DNA of 64,000 nucleotides from Sphaerimonospora mesophila NBRC 14179 = JCM 3151 (GCA_001552515.1 BCRI01000013.1:16645-80644), one strand, 5' to 3'; counted from the stretch's first letter, positions 18,440 through 26,444 are shown. The notes: generated by a model from the letters alone, not told the origin. Numbers and translations: made by a program.

Positions 18440-19336
18440 CTAACGCAGCCCTTCCGCGAGCGCCTTCTCGGTGGCGGAGCGTACGGCCGCCGCCTGCTCG
18501 TCGGTCAGCGGCTGCCTGGGCGGGCGGCACGGGCCGCCCCTGCGGCCAGCGATGTCCATCGACAGCTTGATCGCCTGGACGAACTCGGTCTTGGAGTCCC
18601 AGCGCAGCAGCGCGTGCAGGGTCCGGTACAACGGCAGCGCGGTCGGCAGATCACCGGAGACGGCGGCGCGGTAAAGCGCGACGGTCGTCGCGGGCAGCGC
18701 GTTGGAATAGCCGGCGACCCAGCCGACCGCCCCGGCGAGGGCCACCTCCAGCACCACGTCGTCTGAGCCGACCAGCACGTCCAGCCCGGGGGCCAGCTCG
18801 GCGATCTCATAGGCCCGGCGCACGTCGCCGGTGAACTCCTTAACCGCCACGATGAGGCCCTCGGCGTGCAGCCGCGCGAGCAACCTGGGCGTCAGATCCA
18901 CCTTGGTGTCGAGCGGGTTGTTGTAGGCCACGACGGGCAGGCCGGCCGCCGCCACCTCACGGTAGTGCGCCACGACCGCCCGCTCGTCGGCCCGGTAGGC
19001 GTTCGGCGGCAGCAGCATGACCGCGCCGCAGCCCGCCGCACCGGCCTGCTCGGCCCAACGGCGCGCCTCCAGCGCCCCGTAGGCGGCGATGCCCGGCATG
19101 ACCCGGTCGCCGCCGACGGCCGCCGCAGCGGTCTTCACGACCCGGGAACGCTCCTCGGGCGTCAGCGTCTGGTACTCCCCGAGGGAGCCGTTGGGCACCA
19201 CGCCGTCGCAGCCGCTGTCGACCAGCCAGCGGCAGTGCTCGCCGTACGCATCGTGATCGACGGCGAGGTCTCCGTCTCGCAGGGGCAGCGCGGTGGCCAC
19301 CATGACTCCGCGCCAGGGTTTCTCACGTGTCGTCAT
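18440..19336 (-). CDS. DapA-family deaminase/aldolase, probable 1-pyrroline-4-hydroxy-2-carboxylate deaminase
   Basis: Predicted 298-residue TIM-barrel enzyme of the dihydrodipicolinate synthase family. The Schiff-base lysine is in LIVAVKEFTGD, the catalytic tyrosine in LPVVAYNNPL, and the substrate-carboxylate loop reads NGSLGEYQTL, not the GTTGE of true DapA. In the D-hydroxyproline route, DapA homologues convert 1-pyrroline-4-hydroxy-2-carboxylate to 2-oxoglutarate semialdehyde; the setting between epimerase and dehydrogenase fits this exactly. The start overlaps the upstream oxidoreductase by 14 bp. Confidence 0.87.
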   Translation of the reverse strand: MTTREKPWRGVMVATALPLRDGDLAVDHDAYGEHCRWLVDSGCDGVVPNGSLGEYQTLTPEERSRVVKTAAAAVGGDRVMPGIAAYGALEARRWAEQAGAAGCGAVMLLPPNAYRADERAVVAHYREVAAAGLPVVAYNNPLDTKVDLTPRLLARLHAEGLIVAVKEFTGDVRRAYEIAELAPGLDVLVGSDDVVLEVALAGAVGWVAGYSNALPATTVALYRAAVSGDLPTALPLYRTLHALLRWDSKTEFVQAIKLSMDIAGRRGGPCRPPRQPLTDEQAAAVRSATEKALAEGLR

Positions 19337-20723
19337 CCGGTGTCCTTTCATCCATCTCGGCGAGGTCGCCGAGGCGTACGGGCTGGGCGATCGGCCGCCG
19401 GAGCGGCGCCGGGCCGGCTCCGGCGAGGCGGGCCACGGCCTCGCCGCAGATCCGTCCCTGGCACCGGCCCATGCCGGGCCGGGCCAGTAGCTTGATGGAG
19501 CGCGCGTCGGAGGCGCCCAGGTCACGGGCCTCCTTGAGCCGGCCGTACGGCACCTCCTCGCAGCGGCAGACGAGCGTGTCGTCGCGCAGCCACGACATCC
19601 AGCCGTCCCGGACCGGGTAGGCGCGCAGCAGCGCACGTGCGAACCCGGCCAGGCGCAGCCGCCTGACCCGCACCCGGATGTCCATCGAGGCTCCGGCAGC
19701 GGGCATGTCCATGGTGTCGGCCACCACGGCCCGGCCCGCGATCACTCCTTCGATCTCGGCCAGGTCGGCGCCGCCCACTCCGGTGGTCTCCCCCGCCGCG
19801 TACACACCCGCGACGCTGGTCCGCATCCGCCGGTCCACCCGCACGACGGGGCCGCCGACGGCGTCCGCCGCCATCGCGCAGCCGAGCTGGGCCGGGAGGT
19901 CGAGCTGGGGTGTGAAGCCATAGCCCACCGCGAGCGTGTCACACTCCACCGTCTCGTGGCCGCCGGGGCGGGGGCGCCAGTGCGCGTCCACCTTCGCCAC
20001 GGTCACGTGGGTGAGCCCGCCGCCGTCGCCGTGCGCCGCCACCACCGCCCGGCCCCCCTTGTACGGCACGCGGTGCCGGAGCAGGCGACAGCCGTACCCG
20101 AGGGCCTCGACGGCCTTGCCCGGCCTGACCAGGGCCTGCGGAGCGAGCGCGAGGCGGCCGCCCGCCTCGAAGACCCCGGCGACCGTCGTACCGGCCGCCG
20201 CGAGCGAGGCGGCGACCGGCAGCAGGAAAGGCCCGGTCCCGGCGACCACGACACGGCGACCGGCGACGACCAGGTCGCCCTTGAGCAGTGCCTGGACACC
20301 CCCGGCCGTCATGACGCCCGGCAGGTCCCAGCCGGGGAACGGCAGCACGCGGTCGTAGGCGCCGGTGGCGATCAGCAGCCGTGTGGCCACGATCGTGCGG
20401 GCCCGCTCCTCGCGGCCGGTCAGGCAGTGTACGGCGAAGCCGTCGCCGTCCGGCCCGGGCTCGACGGCCCAGACGCGGTGCCCGAGCAGGACGCGGGCGT
20501 CGCCGAGCGCGTCGCGCAGCCGTGCCAGCATGGCGGCGGGCGCCCCCCGCGGCGGCGGGTCCGGTCGCGCCGGCCGCCGGAGGTACTGGCCGCCGATGCG
20601 CGGTCCGGCGTCCAGCAGCGCCACCCGCAGCCCGGCGCGTGCCGCCACCCCGGCCGCCGCCAGGCCCGCGGGTCCGGCCCCCACCACCGCCAGGTCGTAG
20701 GGCTCCGCGTCGTGATCGGTCAA
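19323..20723 (-). CDS. D-hydroxyproline dehydrogenase complex, FAD/NAD-type oxidoreductase subunit (HcnB-like)
   Basis: Predicted 466-residue flavoprotein. The first FAD motif VVGAGPAGLAAAG is at 14-26 and the second nucleotide site is GRRVVVAGTGPFLLPVAASL. The C-terminal BFD-like [2Fe-2S] region has CRCEEVPYGRLKEA and GRCQGRICGEAVARL, giving a Cys-x-Cys ... Cys-x4-Cys ligand set. With the small ferredoxin-like subunit and the DadA-like subunit upstream it forms the known three-component D-hydroxyproline (or opine/glycine) dehydrogenase arrangement. It overlaps both neighbours. Confidence 0.9.
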   Translation of the reverse strand: MTDHDAEPYDLAVVGAGPAGLAAAGVAARAGLRVALLDAGPRIGGQYLRRPARPDPPPRGAPAAMLARLRDALGDARVLLGHRVWAVEPGPDGDGFAVHCLTGREERARTIVATRLLIATGAYDRVLPFPGWDLPGVMTAGGVQALLKGDLVVAGRRVVVAGTGPFLLPVAASLAAAGTTVAGVFEAGGRLALAPQALVRPGKAVEALGYGCRLLRHRVPYKGGRAVVAAHGDGGGLTHVTVAKVDAHWRPRPGGHETVECDTLAVGYGFTPQLDLPAQLGCAMAADAVGGPVVRVDRRMRTSVAGVYAAGETTGVGGADLAEIEGVIAGRAVVADTMDMPAAGASMDIRVRVRRLRLAGFARALLRAYPVRDGWMSWLRDDTLVCRCEEVPYGRLKEARDLGASDARSIKLLARPGMGRCQGRICGEAVARLAGAGPAPLRRPIAQPVRLGDLAEMDERTPDDDT

Positions 20724-20974
20724 GAGGTCGTCACCTCGTCTCCCGGGTGGGCCTCGGTCAGACAGGCACGCAGGTTCGCCGTGCCGTTGACGGTGATGAG
20801 GCAGTCGAAGCAGACCCCGATGCCGCAGAACAGGCCGCGTGGCCGGCCGCCGAACCTGGTCGTGCGCCAGGTGCGGATGCCCGCCGCGTGCAGCGCCGCG
20901 CCGAGGGTCTGGCCCGGCTCCACCGGCACGGGCCGCCCGTCGACCAGGATCTCGAACCCCTGCGCGCCGCTCAT
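20720..20974 (-). CDS. D-hydroxyproline dehydrogenase complex, small [2Fe-2S] subunit (HcnA-like)
   Basis: Predicted 84-residue ferredoxin-fold protein. The cluster cysteines are in RGLFCGIGVCFDCLITVNG and LRACLTEAHPGDEV (Cys-x4-Cys-x2-Cys ... Cys). The start MSGAQGFEILVDGRPVPVEP is followed by the usual beta-grasp. It overlaps the DadA-like gene by 4 bp and the FAD subunit gene by 4 bp, so the three are translated together. Confidence 0.9.
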   Translation of the reverse strand: MSGAQGFEILVDGRPVPVEPGQTLGAALHAAGIRTWRTTRFGGRPRGLFCGIGVCFDCLITVNGTANLRACLTEAHPGDEVTTS

Positions 20975-22143
20975 GCGGCCGCCTCGGCGAAACGATCGGG
21001 ACGGAAGGGCGTGAGATCGAGTTCCGGCGTCGCGCCGGTGAGGAGCCGGGTGGTCAACAGCCCGGTCGCCGGGGCGAGACCGATGCCCGCGCCCTCGTGA
21101 CCGCAGGCGTGGTAGAGCCCGGGAACCCGGGGGTCCGCGCCGATCACGGGCAGATGGTCGGGACAGTAGGGCCGGAATCCGCAGTAGGCGCGGATCGCCC
21201 GCACCTCGGCGAGCGCGGGGAACAGCGCGACCGCCTGCCGAGCCAGCCGCGCGAGGACGGGCAGGGAGACGGTGCGGTCGAAGCCGACGCGCTCGCGGCT
21301 GGCCCCGATGAGCACGGTGCCTGCCCGGGTGGCCTCCACCACGGCCGACGTCTCCAGTCCCGCGGCTTCGCTGGCCACGCCGGCCACGTACGCCGCCGTG
21401 TAGACCTTGTGCCGGACCAACCCGCCGTACGCCGGATCGAGCGGCTCGGTGACCAGGATGAACCCGCGGCGCGGCAGGATCGGCAGCGTCACGCCGGCCA
21501 GCGCGGCGATCTCTCCGCCCCAGGTGCCGCCCGCGTTGACCACCGCGCCGGCCGGAATGTCGCCGGCGTCGGTGCGCACGCCGGTCACCCGGCCGCGCTG
21601 GACGACGAGGCCGGTGACCTCGGTGCCGGTACGCAACGCGACCCGCGGCCACCGCCGCAGCAGCCGCGCGGCGGCGAGCATCGGCTGCACCTGCGCGTCC
21701 TGGGGGTAGAAGACCCCGCCGGCGAAGCCGGGTGCGAGATGCGGCTCGTAGTCCGCCAGCTCGCCGGCGGCGACGGGTCGGGTCTCGGCCCCGCTGCTCT
21801 CCTGGCGGCCGGCCAGTTCGGTCAGCGCGCGCAGCACCCGGTCGTCCTCCGCGACGACCAGGCCGCCCTTGGGCTCGTACTCGAAATCGCCGAGCCCGGC
21901 GTGCTTTTCGGCTTCTTCCGATTCTTCGGCGAGCCGGTGCCAGAGACGGCCGGACAGCAGGGCGAGATCGAGTTCCGGGCCTGGCTCCTTGTCGGAGACG
22001 AGGACGTTGCCCTCGCCCGCTCCCGTGGTGCCGGCGGCGACCGCCCCCCGGTCGACGACGGTGACGCTCAGACCCTCACGTGCCGCGTAGTAGGCGCAGG
22101 AGGCGCCGACGATCCCGGCACCGATCACCACGACATCCGGCAT
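20971..22143 (-). CDS. D-hydroxyproline dehydrogenase complex, DadA-like FAD subunit (HcnC-like)
   Basis: Predicted 390-residue D-amino acid oxidase-fold protein. It starts MPDVVVIGAGIVGASCAYYA with the dinucleotide motif and ends with YHACGHEGAGIGLAPATGLL, the second FAD contact of the DadA family. It should be the catalytic subunit that oxidises cis-4-hydroxy-D-proline. It is the first gene of the hydroxyproline operon, behind a good promoter at 22170-22198. Confidence 0.9.
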   Translation of the reverse strand: MPDVVVIGAGIVGASCAYYAAREGLSVTVVDRGAVAAGTTGAGEGNVLVSDKEPGPELDLALLSGRLWHRLAEESEEAEKHAGLGDFEYEPKGGLVVAEDDRVLRALTELAGRQESSGAETRPVAAGELADYEPHLAPGFAGGVFYPQDAQVQPMLAAARLLRRWPRVALRTGTEVTGLVVQRGRVTGVRTDAGDIPAGAVVNAGGTWGGEIAALAGVTLPILPRRGFILVTEPLDPAYGGLVRHKVYTAAYVAGVASEAAGLETSAVVEATRAGTVLIGASRERVGFDRTVSLPVLARLARQAVALFPALAEVRAIRAYCGFRPYCPDHLPVIGADPRVPGLYHACGHEGAGIGLAPATGLLTTRLLTGATPELDLTPFRPDRFAEAAA

Positions 22144-22169
22144 CAGGGATCATCCCCTTTCCGGGCAGT

Positions 22170-22198
22170 AATATGTCACATGCCATTGGTCGTGACAA
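22170..22198 (-). promoter_or_regulatory. Promoter and operator of the hydroxyproline catabolic operon
   Basis: On the minus strand TTGTCA (22193-22198), a 17-bp spacer and CATATT (22170-22175) form a near-consensus promoter. The inverted repeat TGTCAC-N12-GTGACA at 22174-22197 covers the spacer and parts of both boxes, the position expected for a repressor site. The island's GntR protein is the obvious candidate. Confidence 0.5.
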
Positions 22199-22243
22199 TG
22201 CCCTCGGCAGCGGGCCGGAGGCGGGACCACCCCCCACGCCGCC

Positions 22244-22258
22244 TACCATTTCAGCGTG
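22244..22258 (+). promoter_or_regulatory. -10 element of a leaderless ctaA promoter
   Basis: TACCAT at 22244-22249 lies six bases before the GTG start at 22256, with no ribosome binding site between. This suggests transcription starting at or beside the start codon. Confidence 0.45.
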
Positions 22259-23257
22259 ACCAGCCTTTCCATCCAGATCCGTGATCGCGTCACCGGATTC
22301 CACCGGTCGTACTGGCGGCCCAGCACCGTCACCTTCCGGCGGTGGGCGCTCGCGAGCGTCGTCGTCAACGCGGGCATCACGGTCACAGGAGCCGGAGTCC
22401 GCGTCTCGAAGTCGGGGCTCGGCTGCCCCACCTGGCCGAAGTGCACGCCGGACAGCTTCATCCCGGCCCAGCACGACTCGCATTCCCCGTTCAACATGGC
22501 GATCGAGTTCGGCAACCGGCTGATCACCTTCCTGGTCCTCGCCGTGGGCGTCGCCTGCCTCGTCGCCGCGATGCGGCTGATCAGAACGGGCGGCGCCCGG
22601 GGCCGTCGCGATCTGGTCCTGCTCGCCGCGCTGCAGCCGATCGGCGTGCTCGCCCAGGCGCTGTGGGGCGGTCTCGTGGTGCGGACCATGCTCAACCCGT
22701 TCACGGTGAGCGTCCACTTCCTGCTGTCCATCGCCATGATCTGGGCGGCGTACGCGATGTTCGCCCGCGCCGGGGAGGGCGACGAGCCGCCGCGGCCGCT
22801 CGTCCACCGGCACATCCGCACACTCGGCTTCGTCCTGGTCGCCGCGGTCGGCGCGCTGCTCGTGGCCGGTGTCGTGGTCACCGGCACGGGCCCGCACTCG
22901 GGCGACGCCGCCGCCTCGAGGTTCGACTTCGACATCCGGGACGTGACGCAGCTGCACGCCGACATCGTCTGGATCGTGGTCGGGCTCACGTTCGCGCTGC
23001 TGTTCGCGCTCCACCTGACCGATTCCCCGACCCGGGCCCGGCGTGCCGTCCTGGTGCTGTTCGCCGTCGAGCTGGCCCAGGGCGTGATCGGTTACACGCA
23101 GTATTTCCTGGCCATCCCGGCCGGCCTCGTCCTGCTGCACGTGCTCGGCTCGACACTGGTGTGGATCTTCGCGCTGCGCGTGGTGTTCGCGATGCGCAGC
23201 CGCGATCCGGTCCCCGCCGGGTCAGAGCCCCTCGAACCCGCCACCCCCCTCCCGTGA
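22256..23257 (+). CDS. ctaA: Haem A synthase, COX15/CtaA family
   Basis: Predicted 333-residue membrane enzyme that oxidises haem O to haem A for cytochrome c oxidase. About eight helices are visible. GAGVRVSKSGLGCPTWPKCT is the conserved first-loop motif with its Cys pair, and VTGTGPHSGDAAASRFDFDI the matching second-half loop. Conserved haem-ligand histidines occur in SVHFLLSIAMIW and TQLHADIVWI. The C-terminal tail is Pro-rich. CtaB, which makes its substrate, lies nearby at 26445-27398; the two are usually adjacent in actinobacteria. Confidence 0.92.
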   Translation: MTSLSIQIRDRVTGFHRSYWRPSTVTFRRWALASVVVNAGITVTGAGVRVSKSGLGCPTWPKCTPDSFIPAQHDSHSPFNMAIEFGNRLITFLVLAVGVACLVAAMRLIRTGGARGRRDLVLLAALQPIGVLAQALWGGLVVRTMLNPFTVSVHFLLSIAMIWAAYAMFARAGEGDEPPRPLVHRHIRTLGFVLVAAVGALLVAGVVVTGTGPHSGDAAASRFDFDIRDVTQLHADIVWIVVGLTFALLFALHLTDSPTRARRAVLVLFAVELAQGVIGYTQYFLAIPAGLVLLHVLGSTLVWIFALRVVFAMRSRDPVPAGSEPLEPATPLP

Positions 23258-23498
23258 TCTTGCGAATACTCGCAGGCCATCCTCTTGACCTGCACTAATT
23301 GATCCCGTGATCTTGCAGAAACTCGCAGGCAAGCCATCTGACGTGCACCGATGCGTTTGGTGATCTTGCAGTTGTCGCCGAAGTGCAAGATCGCGAACAC
23401 CGTTTTGGCTGTTCACCGGCCAGGTGTGCGAGAAACTGCAAGATCACGGACCGGAAATGCCTGCTCCCGGCCCCGACTGCGAGAATTCGCAAGATCAC
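23254..23498. repeat. Array of six short palindromic repeats in converging orientation
   Basis: Three copies of GTGATCTTGC(G/A)(A/G)AA-type units point right (23254-23275, 23307-23328, 23360-23371) and three point left (23384-23394, 23427-23447, 23477-23498). The outermost two, GTGATCTTGCGAATACTCGC and its mirror, differ by one base. The inner pair forms a hairpin with a 9-bp perfect stem (GATCTTGCA/TGCAAGATC). Each full unit contains a small internal dyad (TGCGA...TCGCA). It lies directly downstream of ctaA and codes for nothing. Confidence 0.8.
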
Positions 23499-23661
23499 GG
23501 CCTTGGGAAGGGCCTTGGGAGGGGTGGGGGGCAGGAAAGTTTCATCTGCCCTGCTGCGCTGACCAGCGGAAACCGTGCTGGACGGAGGGGCGGCGCCCCG
23601 CTTTCTGGCCTGCCCGCCACCCGCGAGTTAAGGTCCCACCACCTGAGCGCCTTTCCCGCGA

Positions 23662-23675
23662 TGGGAGCGCTCCCA
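23662..23675. promoter_or_regulatory. CebR/CelR-type cellulose-regulon operator, without an adjacent target promoter
   Basis: TGGGAGCGCTCCCA is a perfect 14-bp palindrome identical to the known CelR (Thermobifida) and CebR (Streptomyces) binding site that controls cellulase genes. It lies about 130 bp beyond the stop codon of the LPMO gene, not upstream of it, and no plus-strand gene follows. Confidence 0.7.
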
Positions 23676-23762
23676 CATGGGAGGTGAGGCCCACAGCACG
23701 GTGGCACCGCATCGCACGCATCACGTATGAGGCGGAACCTCCTTCCGCCCACCGCACGCACG

Positions 23763-23800
23763 ACGCCCGGGGAGGCCGGTGAAACGGTCTCCCCGGGCGT
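23763..23800 (-). terminator. Rho-independent-type hairpin after the LPMO gene
   Basis: ACGCCCGGGGAG and CTCCCCGGGCGT form a perfect 12-bp stem around a 14-base loop, six bases past the LPMO stop codon. There is no T-run, as is usual in high-GC actinobacteria. Confidence 0.75.
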
Positions 23801-23805
23801 GTTTC

Positions 23806-24930
23806 TCATCCGCAGGAGACGTCGGTGAACGCCGGCGTGCTCGTCGAGCTGGCCAGGAATCCGGCCGTCGCCGAGGCGCCGGGCGCCAGGTTCGCGTTCC
23901 ACGACGGCGCGTGGATCATCGCCGACGGCCCGTTCTGCATGGACGTGCCGTTCCAGGCCTGCGTGATCGTCGCCATCGGCGTCATCATCCACTGGACGTA
24001 CCAGTCGACCAGCGGAGCCGATCCGGTGTTCTTGATCGTCACCTCGGCCTGGAAACCGCCCTGCCAGGAGTTGGTCACCTTCACCGTGGCCGTGCACGAC
24101 GTCGGGGCGATCGTCGGCGAAGAGCTCGGCGACGGCGTCGGGGTCGGGGTGGGGGTCGGCGTCGGGGTGGGGGTCGGCGTCGGGGTGGGGGTCGGCGTCG
24201 GGGTCGGGGTGGGCGAAGGGCTGGGCGACGGGCTGGGCGAGGCCATGTCCCTGAGGAAGTTCACGTCGGAACAGCCGTAGAACGTCTCCTGGCTGTCGGA
24301 GCGGTACCAGACGGCGTAGATGATGTGGTGTCCGCTCTTGTTGGGCAGCGTGCCGGAGAAGCGGTAGGCGCCGTTGCTCACCGCCGGTTCCGGGTCGACG
24401 GTCAGGAACGGCTGCTCCTCCATGTCCGCCCAGGTCAGCGGCTTCGTCGGGTTATAGCCGTCCTTGGTGACGTACAGCTTGAAGCCGCCCGGATGCGGCA
24501 CCCACGCCCCGTAGACGAAGTTGTACGTGCTGTTGGCCTTCAGTGTGGTCGTCGGCCAGTCGGTGCGCGGCTCGTCGTACGCCGCGTACTTGGGGTTGCC
24601 GCCGCTGCAGAGCTGCCCGTCGGGGATGAAGCCCCTGGTACGGCCACCGCCGTCGGAGCGGAGGACTCCGTACCAGTCGTAGAGCGGCTGCGTGCCGCCG
24701 GTGGCGACCGCCTGCTTGCACGCGGGGTTGTTCGGGATGATCTGGCCTCCGGTCAGGCCGTCCTCATAGCAGGCGTAGGTGCGGCTGGCCGGGGCCTGCA
24801 GCGCCCCGTGCGCCTCGGCCGCCTGCTGAGTCATGATCGCGATGCCGCCGGCGAGCGCCACGGTGATCGCGGTCATCACGGCGAACTTGCGCCCGGACTT
24901 CACGGCTGCCAAAGATCTCAGGGATCTCAA
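23806..24930 (-). CDS. Secreted AA10 lytic polysaccharide monooxygenase with C-terminal CBM2
   Basis: Predicted 374-residue secreted copper enzyme that oxidatively cleaves cellulose or chitin. The signal peptide ends AAEA with mature His41 (HGALQAP), the first copper ligand; the second is probably His146 in GAWVPHPGGFKLYVTKDG. SGHHIIYAVWYRSD and FYGCSDVNF complete the AA10 core (41-228). A Ser-Pro/Thr-Pro linker (about 230-270) leads to a CBM2 (about 275-374) with exposed Trp residues in NSWQGGFQAEV and TQAWNG. The start is a TTG at 24930 with GAGGAG upstream. It is transcribed in the same direction as prsW but with hairpins between. Confidence 0.93.
   Translation of the reverse strand: MRSLRSLAAVKSGRKFAVMTAITVALAGGIAIMTQQAAEAHGALQAPASRTYACYEDGLTGGQIIPNNPACKQAVATGGTQPLYDWYGVLRSDGGGRTRGFIPDGQLCSGGNPKYAAYDEPRTDWPTTTLKANSTYNFVYGAWVPHPGGFKLYVTKDGYNPTKPLTWADMEEQPFLTVDPEPAVSNGAYRFSGTLPNKSGHHIIYAVWYRSDSQETFYGCSDVNFLRDMASPSPSPSPSPTPTPTPTPTPTPTPTPTPTPTPTPTPSPSSSPTIAPTSCTATVKVTNSWQGGFQAEVTIKNTGSAPLVDWYVQWMMTPMATITQAWNGTSMQNGPSAMIHAPSWNANLAPGASATAGFLASSTSTPAFTDVSCG
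24130..24243 (-). repeat. Proline-rich linker repeat in the LPMO gene
   Basis: Six-base repeats encode Ser-Pro and Thr-Pro pairs joining the AA10 and CBM2 domains. A very similar linker is in the CBM2-PL9 gene at 37131-37223, so the two could recombine or vary in length. Confidence 0.8.
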
Positions 24931-24953
24931 GGGGGGTTCTCCTCATGATGGCG

Positions 24954-25018
24954 GGCACGGTCCGAGACCGTGCCGTTACCGGCTGCCGTATGAGAACCGC
25001 GTGCGGCAGCGCCGCACG
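24954..25018 (-). terminator. Two perfect hairpins between prsW and the LPMO gene
   Basis: GGCACGGTC-CGA-GACCGTGCC (24954-24974) and CGTGCGGC-AGC-GCCGCACG (25000-25018) are perfect dyads with 3-base loops. They may end prsW transcription, or fold in the leader of the LPMO mRNA just before its ribosome binding site. Confidence 0.5.
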
Positions 25019-25097
25019 TCCTCCTGTCGCCCACCATCGGTGGCCACCGCGCACCATGATTCAAACACGGAAGGGCGCACGCGGCAAAGCCCGCCGG

Positions 25098-26360
25098 TCA
25101 GATGTCGGGCGGCGGCTCCTGTCCCGGGGGGTGCGGCGCCCGGCCGGGAGGCGGCGGCGGAGGGCTCCACCGGTTCGTCGTTCCGTAGCCCGAGGCGTAC
25201 CCCGGGGGCGGCACGCCCCGCGCCGCGCCGGGGCGGTGCCGGTCCGGGAGCGGAAACGACATGCGGGCGTAGGCCATCAGGTCCACCAGCGACCGCTGCG
25301 CGGCCCGGAAGGCGGGCTCTTCCACCCCGCCGCGCGCGGCACGCGCGTGCAGCAGCCCCAGCTCGGTGGCGGCGAGCTGGTAGTCGGTCATCGCCCGGAC
25401 TCCGGCCCGGCCGCCGTGTGCCTTGGCCCACAGGCGGGCCTGCCGCCGCCCCTTCAGGGAGGAGAGCATGAAGATGTCCGCCTGATTGATCAGGCCGTGG
25501 GCCTCGTACGGCGGCAGATAGTGGTTGATCAGCCCGACGATCCGCCTCCGGTCCCGGAAGACCACGATCAGCTCGATGATCAGCAGGATCATCAGCAGCA
25601 GGTAGGCGATGGCCAGCCCGCCGAGACCGCCGAACAGGGCGAAGCCGTTCCAGATGCCATGCATGATCATGGCCCCGATCCAGCCGGCGACGATCACCGC
25701 GACGCCGCTCGCGCTCCGCCGCTGGGCGGCGGCGTACGCGACCGAGATGCCGATCAGCGACGTGAACAGCGGATGGGCGAACGGCGACAGCACCCCGCGC
25801 ACCACGACGGTGGCGGCCAGCACCTCCGGGCCGTTCTCGCTCAGTGCGGTGATGTAGTAGCTGACGTTCTCCGACATGGCGAACCCGAGGCCGACCATGC
25901 TCGCGTAGATGATCCCGTCGGTCGGCCCGTCCAACTCCTGGCGGCGGAACCACAGCAGCCCGAGCAGCACGATCCCCTTCATCGTCTCCTCGACCGGGGG
26001 CGCCCCGAACGTGGCCACCAGATCGTGCGCGCCCTGCCCCAGCCAGCGCTGCAGCCACAGCAGGTTGAGCGAGTTGAGCAGGCCCGCCACGAGGACGGCG
26101 ACGCCGGCCCCCCACGCGAAGGCGAAGATCAGGTTGGTCCGCGGCTCCGGCTCCATCCGGTCCAGCGCCAGCACCCCGGCGAGCAGCAGCGGAACCGGCG
26201 CCACGGCCAGCACGAGCGCGATGGAGAACTGGACCGGGTCGCCGTCGAGCACGTCGAACGAGAACGACACCAACGCGCACAGCCCGGCGACGACCAGACC
26301 GCTGATGAGGCCTATCGAGGGCCGCTCCTTCAGCACCGCACGCGGATCGAGGCTCGCCAT
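25098..26360 (-). CDS. PrsW family intramembrane metalloprotease
   Basis: Predicted 420-residue membrane protein with about nine helices and a soluble C-terminal tail rich in Pro and Gly. The PrsW motif EETMK (Glu124-Glu125) is followed by FAMSENVSYYI (160-170), and His residues in SPFAHPLF (196) and MIMHGIWN (234) complete the putative metal site. PrsW proteases cleave anti-sigma factors and other membrane proteins; the target here is unknown. The start is ATG at 26360. Confidence 0.88.
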   Translation of the reverse strand: MASLDPRAVLKERPSIGLISGLVVAGLCALVSFSFDVLDGDPVQFSIALVLAVAPVPLLLAGVLALDRMEPEPRTNLIFAFAWGAGVAVLVAGLLNSLNLLWLQRWLGQGAHDLVATFGAPPVEETMKGIVLLGLLWFRRQELDGPTDGIIYASMVGLGFAMSENVSYYITALSENGPEVLAATVVVRGVLSPFAHPLFTSLIGISVAYAAAQRRSASGVAVIVAGWIGAMIMHGIWNGFALFGGLGGLAIAYLLLMILLIIELIVVFRDRRRIVGLINHYLPPYEAHGLINQADIFMLSSLKGRRQARLWAKAHGGRAGVRAMTDYQLAATELGLLHARAARGGVEEPAFRAAQRSLVDLMAYARMSFPLPDRHRPGAARGVPPPGYASGYGTTNRWSPPPPPPGRAPHPPGQEPPPDI

Positions 26361-26392
26361 GTCGCGAATGTAACCGACCGCCCACGTCCTGT

Positions 26393-26421
26393 CCTCCCGC
26401 TCGGAGATCCTTCGCGGGAGG
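26393..26421 (-). terminator. Hairpin terminator downstream of ctaB
   Basis: CCTCCCGC and GCGGGAGG form a perfect 8-bp stem with a 13-base loop, about 23 bp beyond the ctaB stop and upstream of prsW on the same strand. Confidence 0.55.
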
Positions 26422-26444
26422 GGACCGGGCTCACCTGGCCGGCA

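Larger units (their letters stand above)
23499..23805. other. Intergenic stretch between repeat array and LPMO gene, no gene seen
   Basis: No reading frame here has a homologue-like composition. It contains a G-rich run near 23516-23533, the 14-bp CebR/CelR-type palindrome at 23662-23675, and the terminator hairpin at 23763-23800. It may be the remains of the promoter region of a lost glycoside hydrolase gene. Confidence 0.6.

Noticed and set aside
23254..23498. A CRISPR array
   Set aside because: Units are about 22 bp, change orientation in the middle, spacing is irregular, and there are no cas genes.
23825..24280. A plus-strand Val-Gly repeat protein opposite the LPMO gene, and a similar one at 37038-37388
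   Set aside because: The Val-Gly repeats are the antisense of Thr-Pro linkers in the secreted enzymes.
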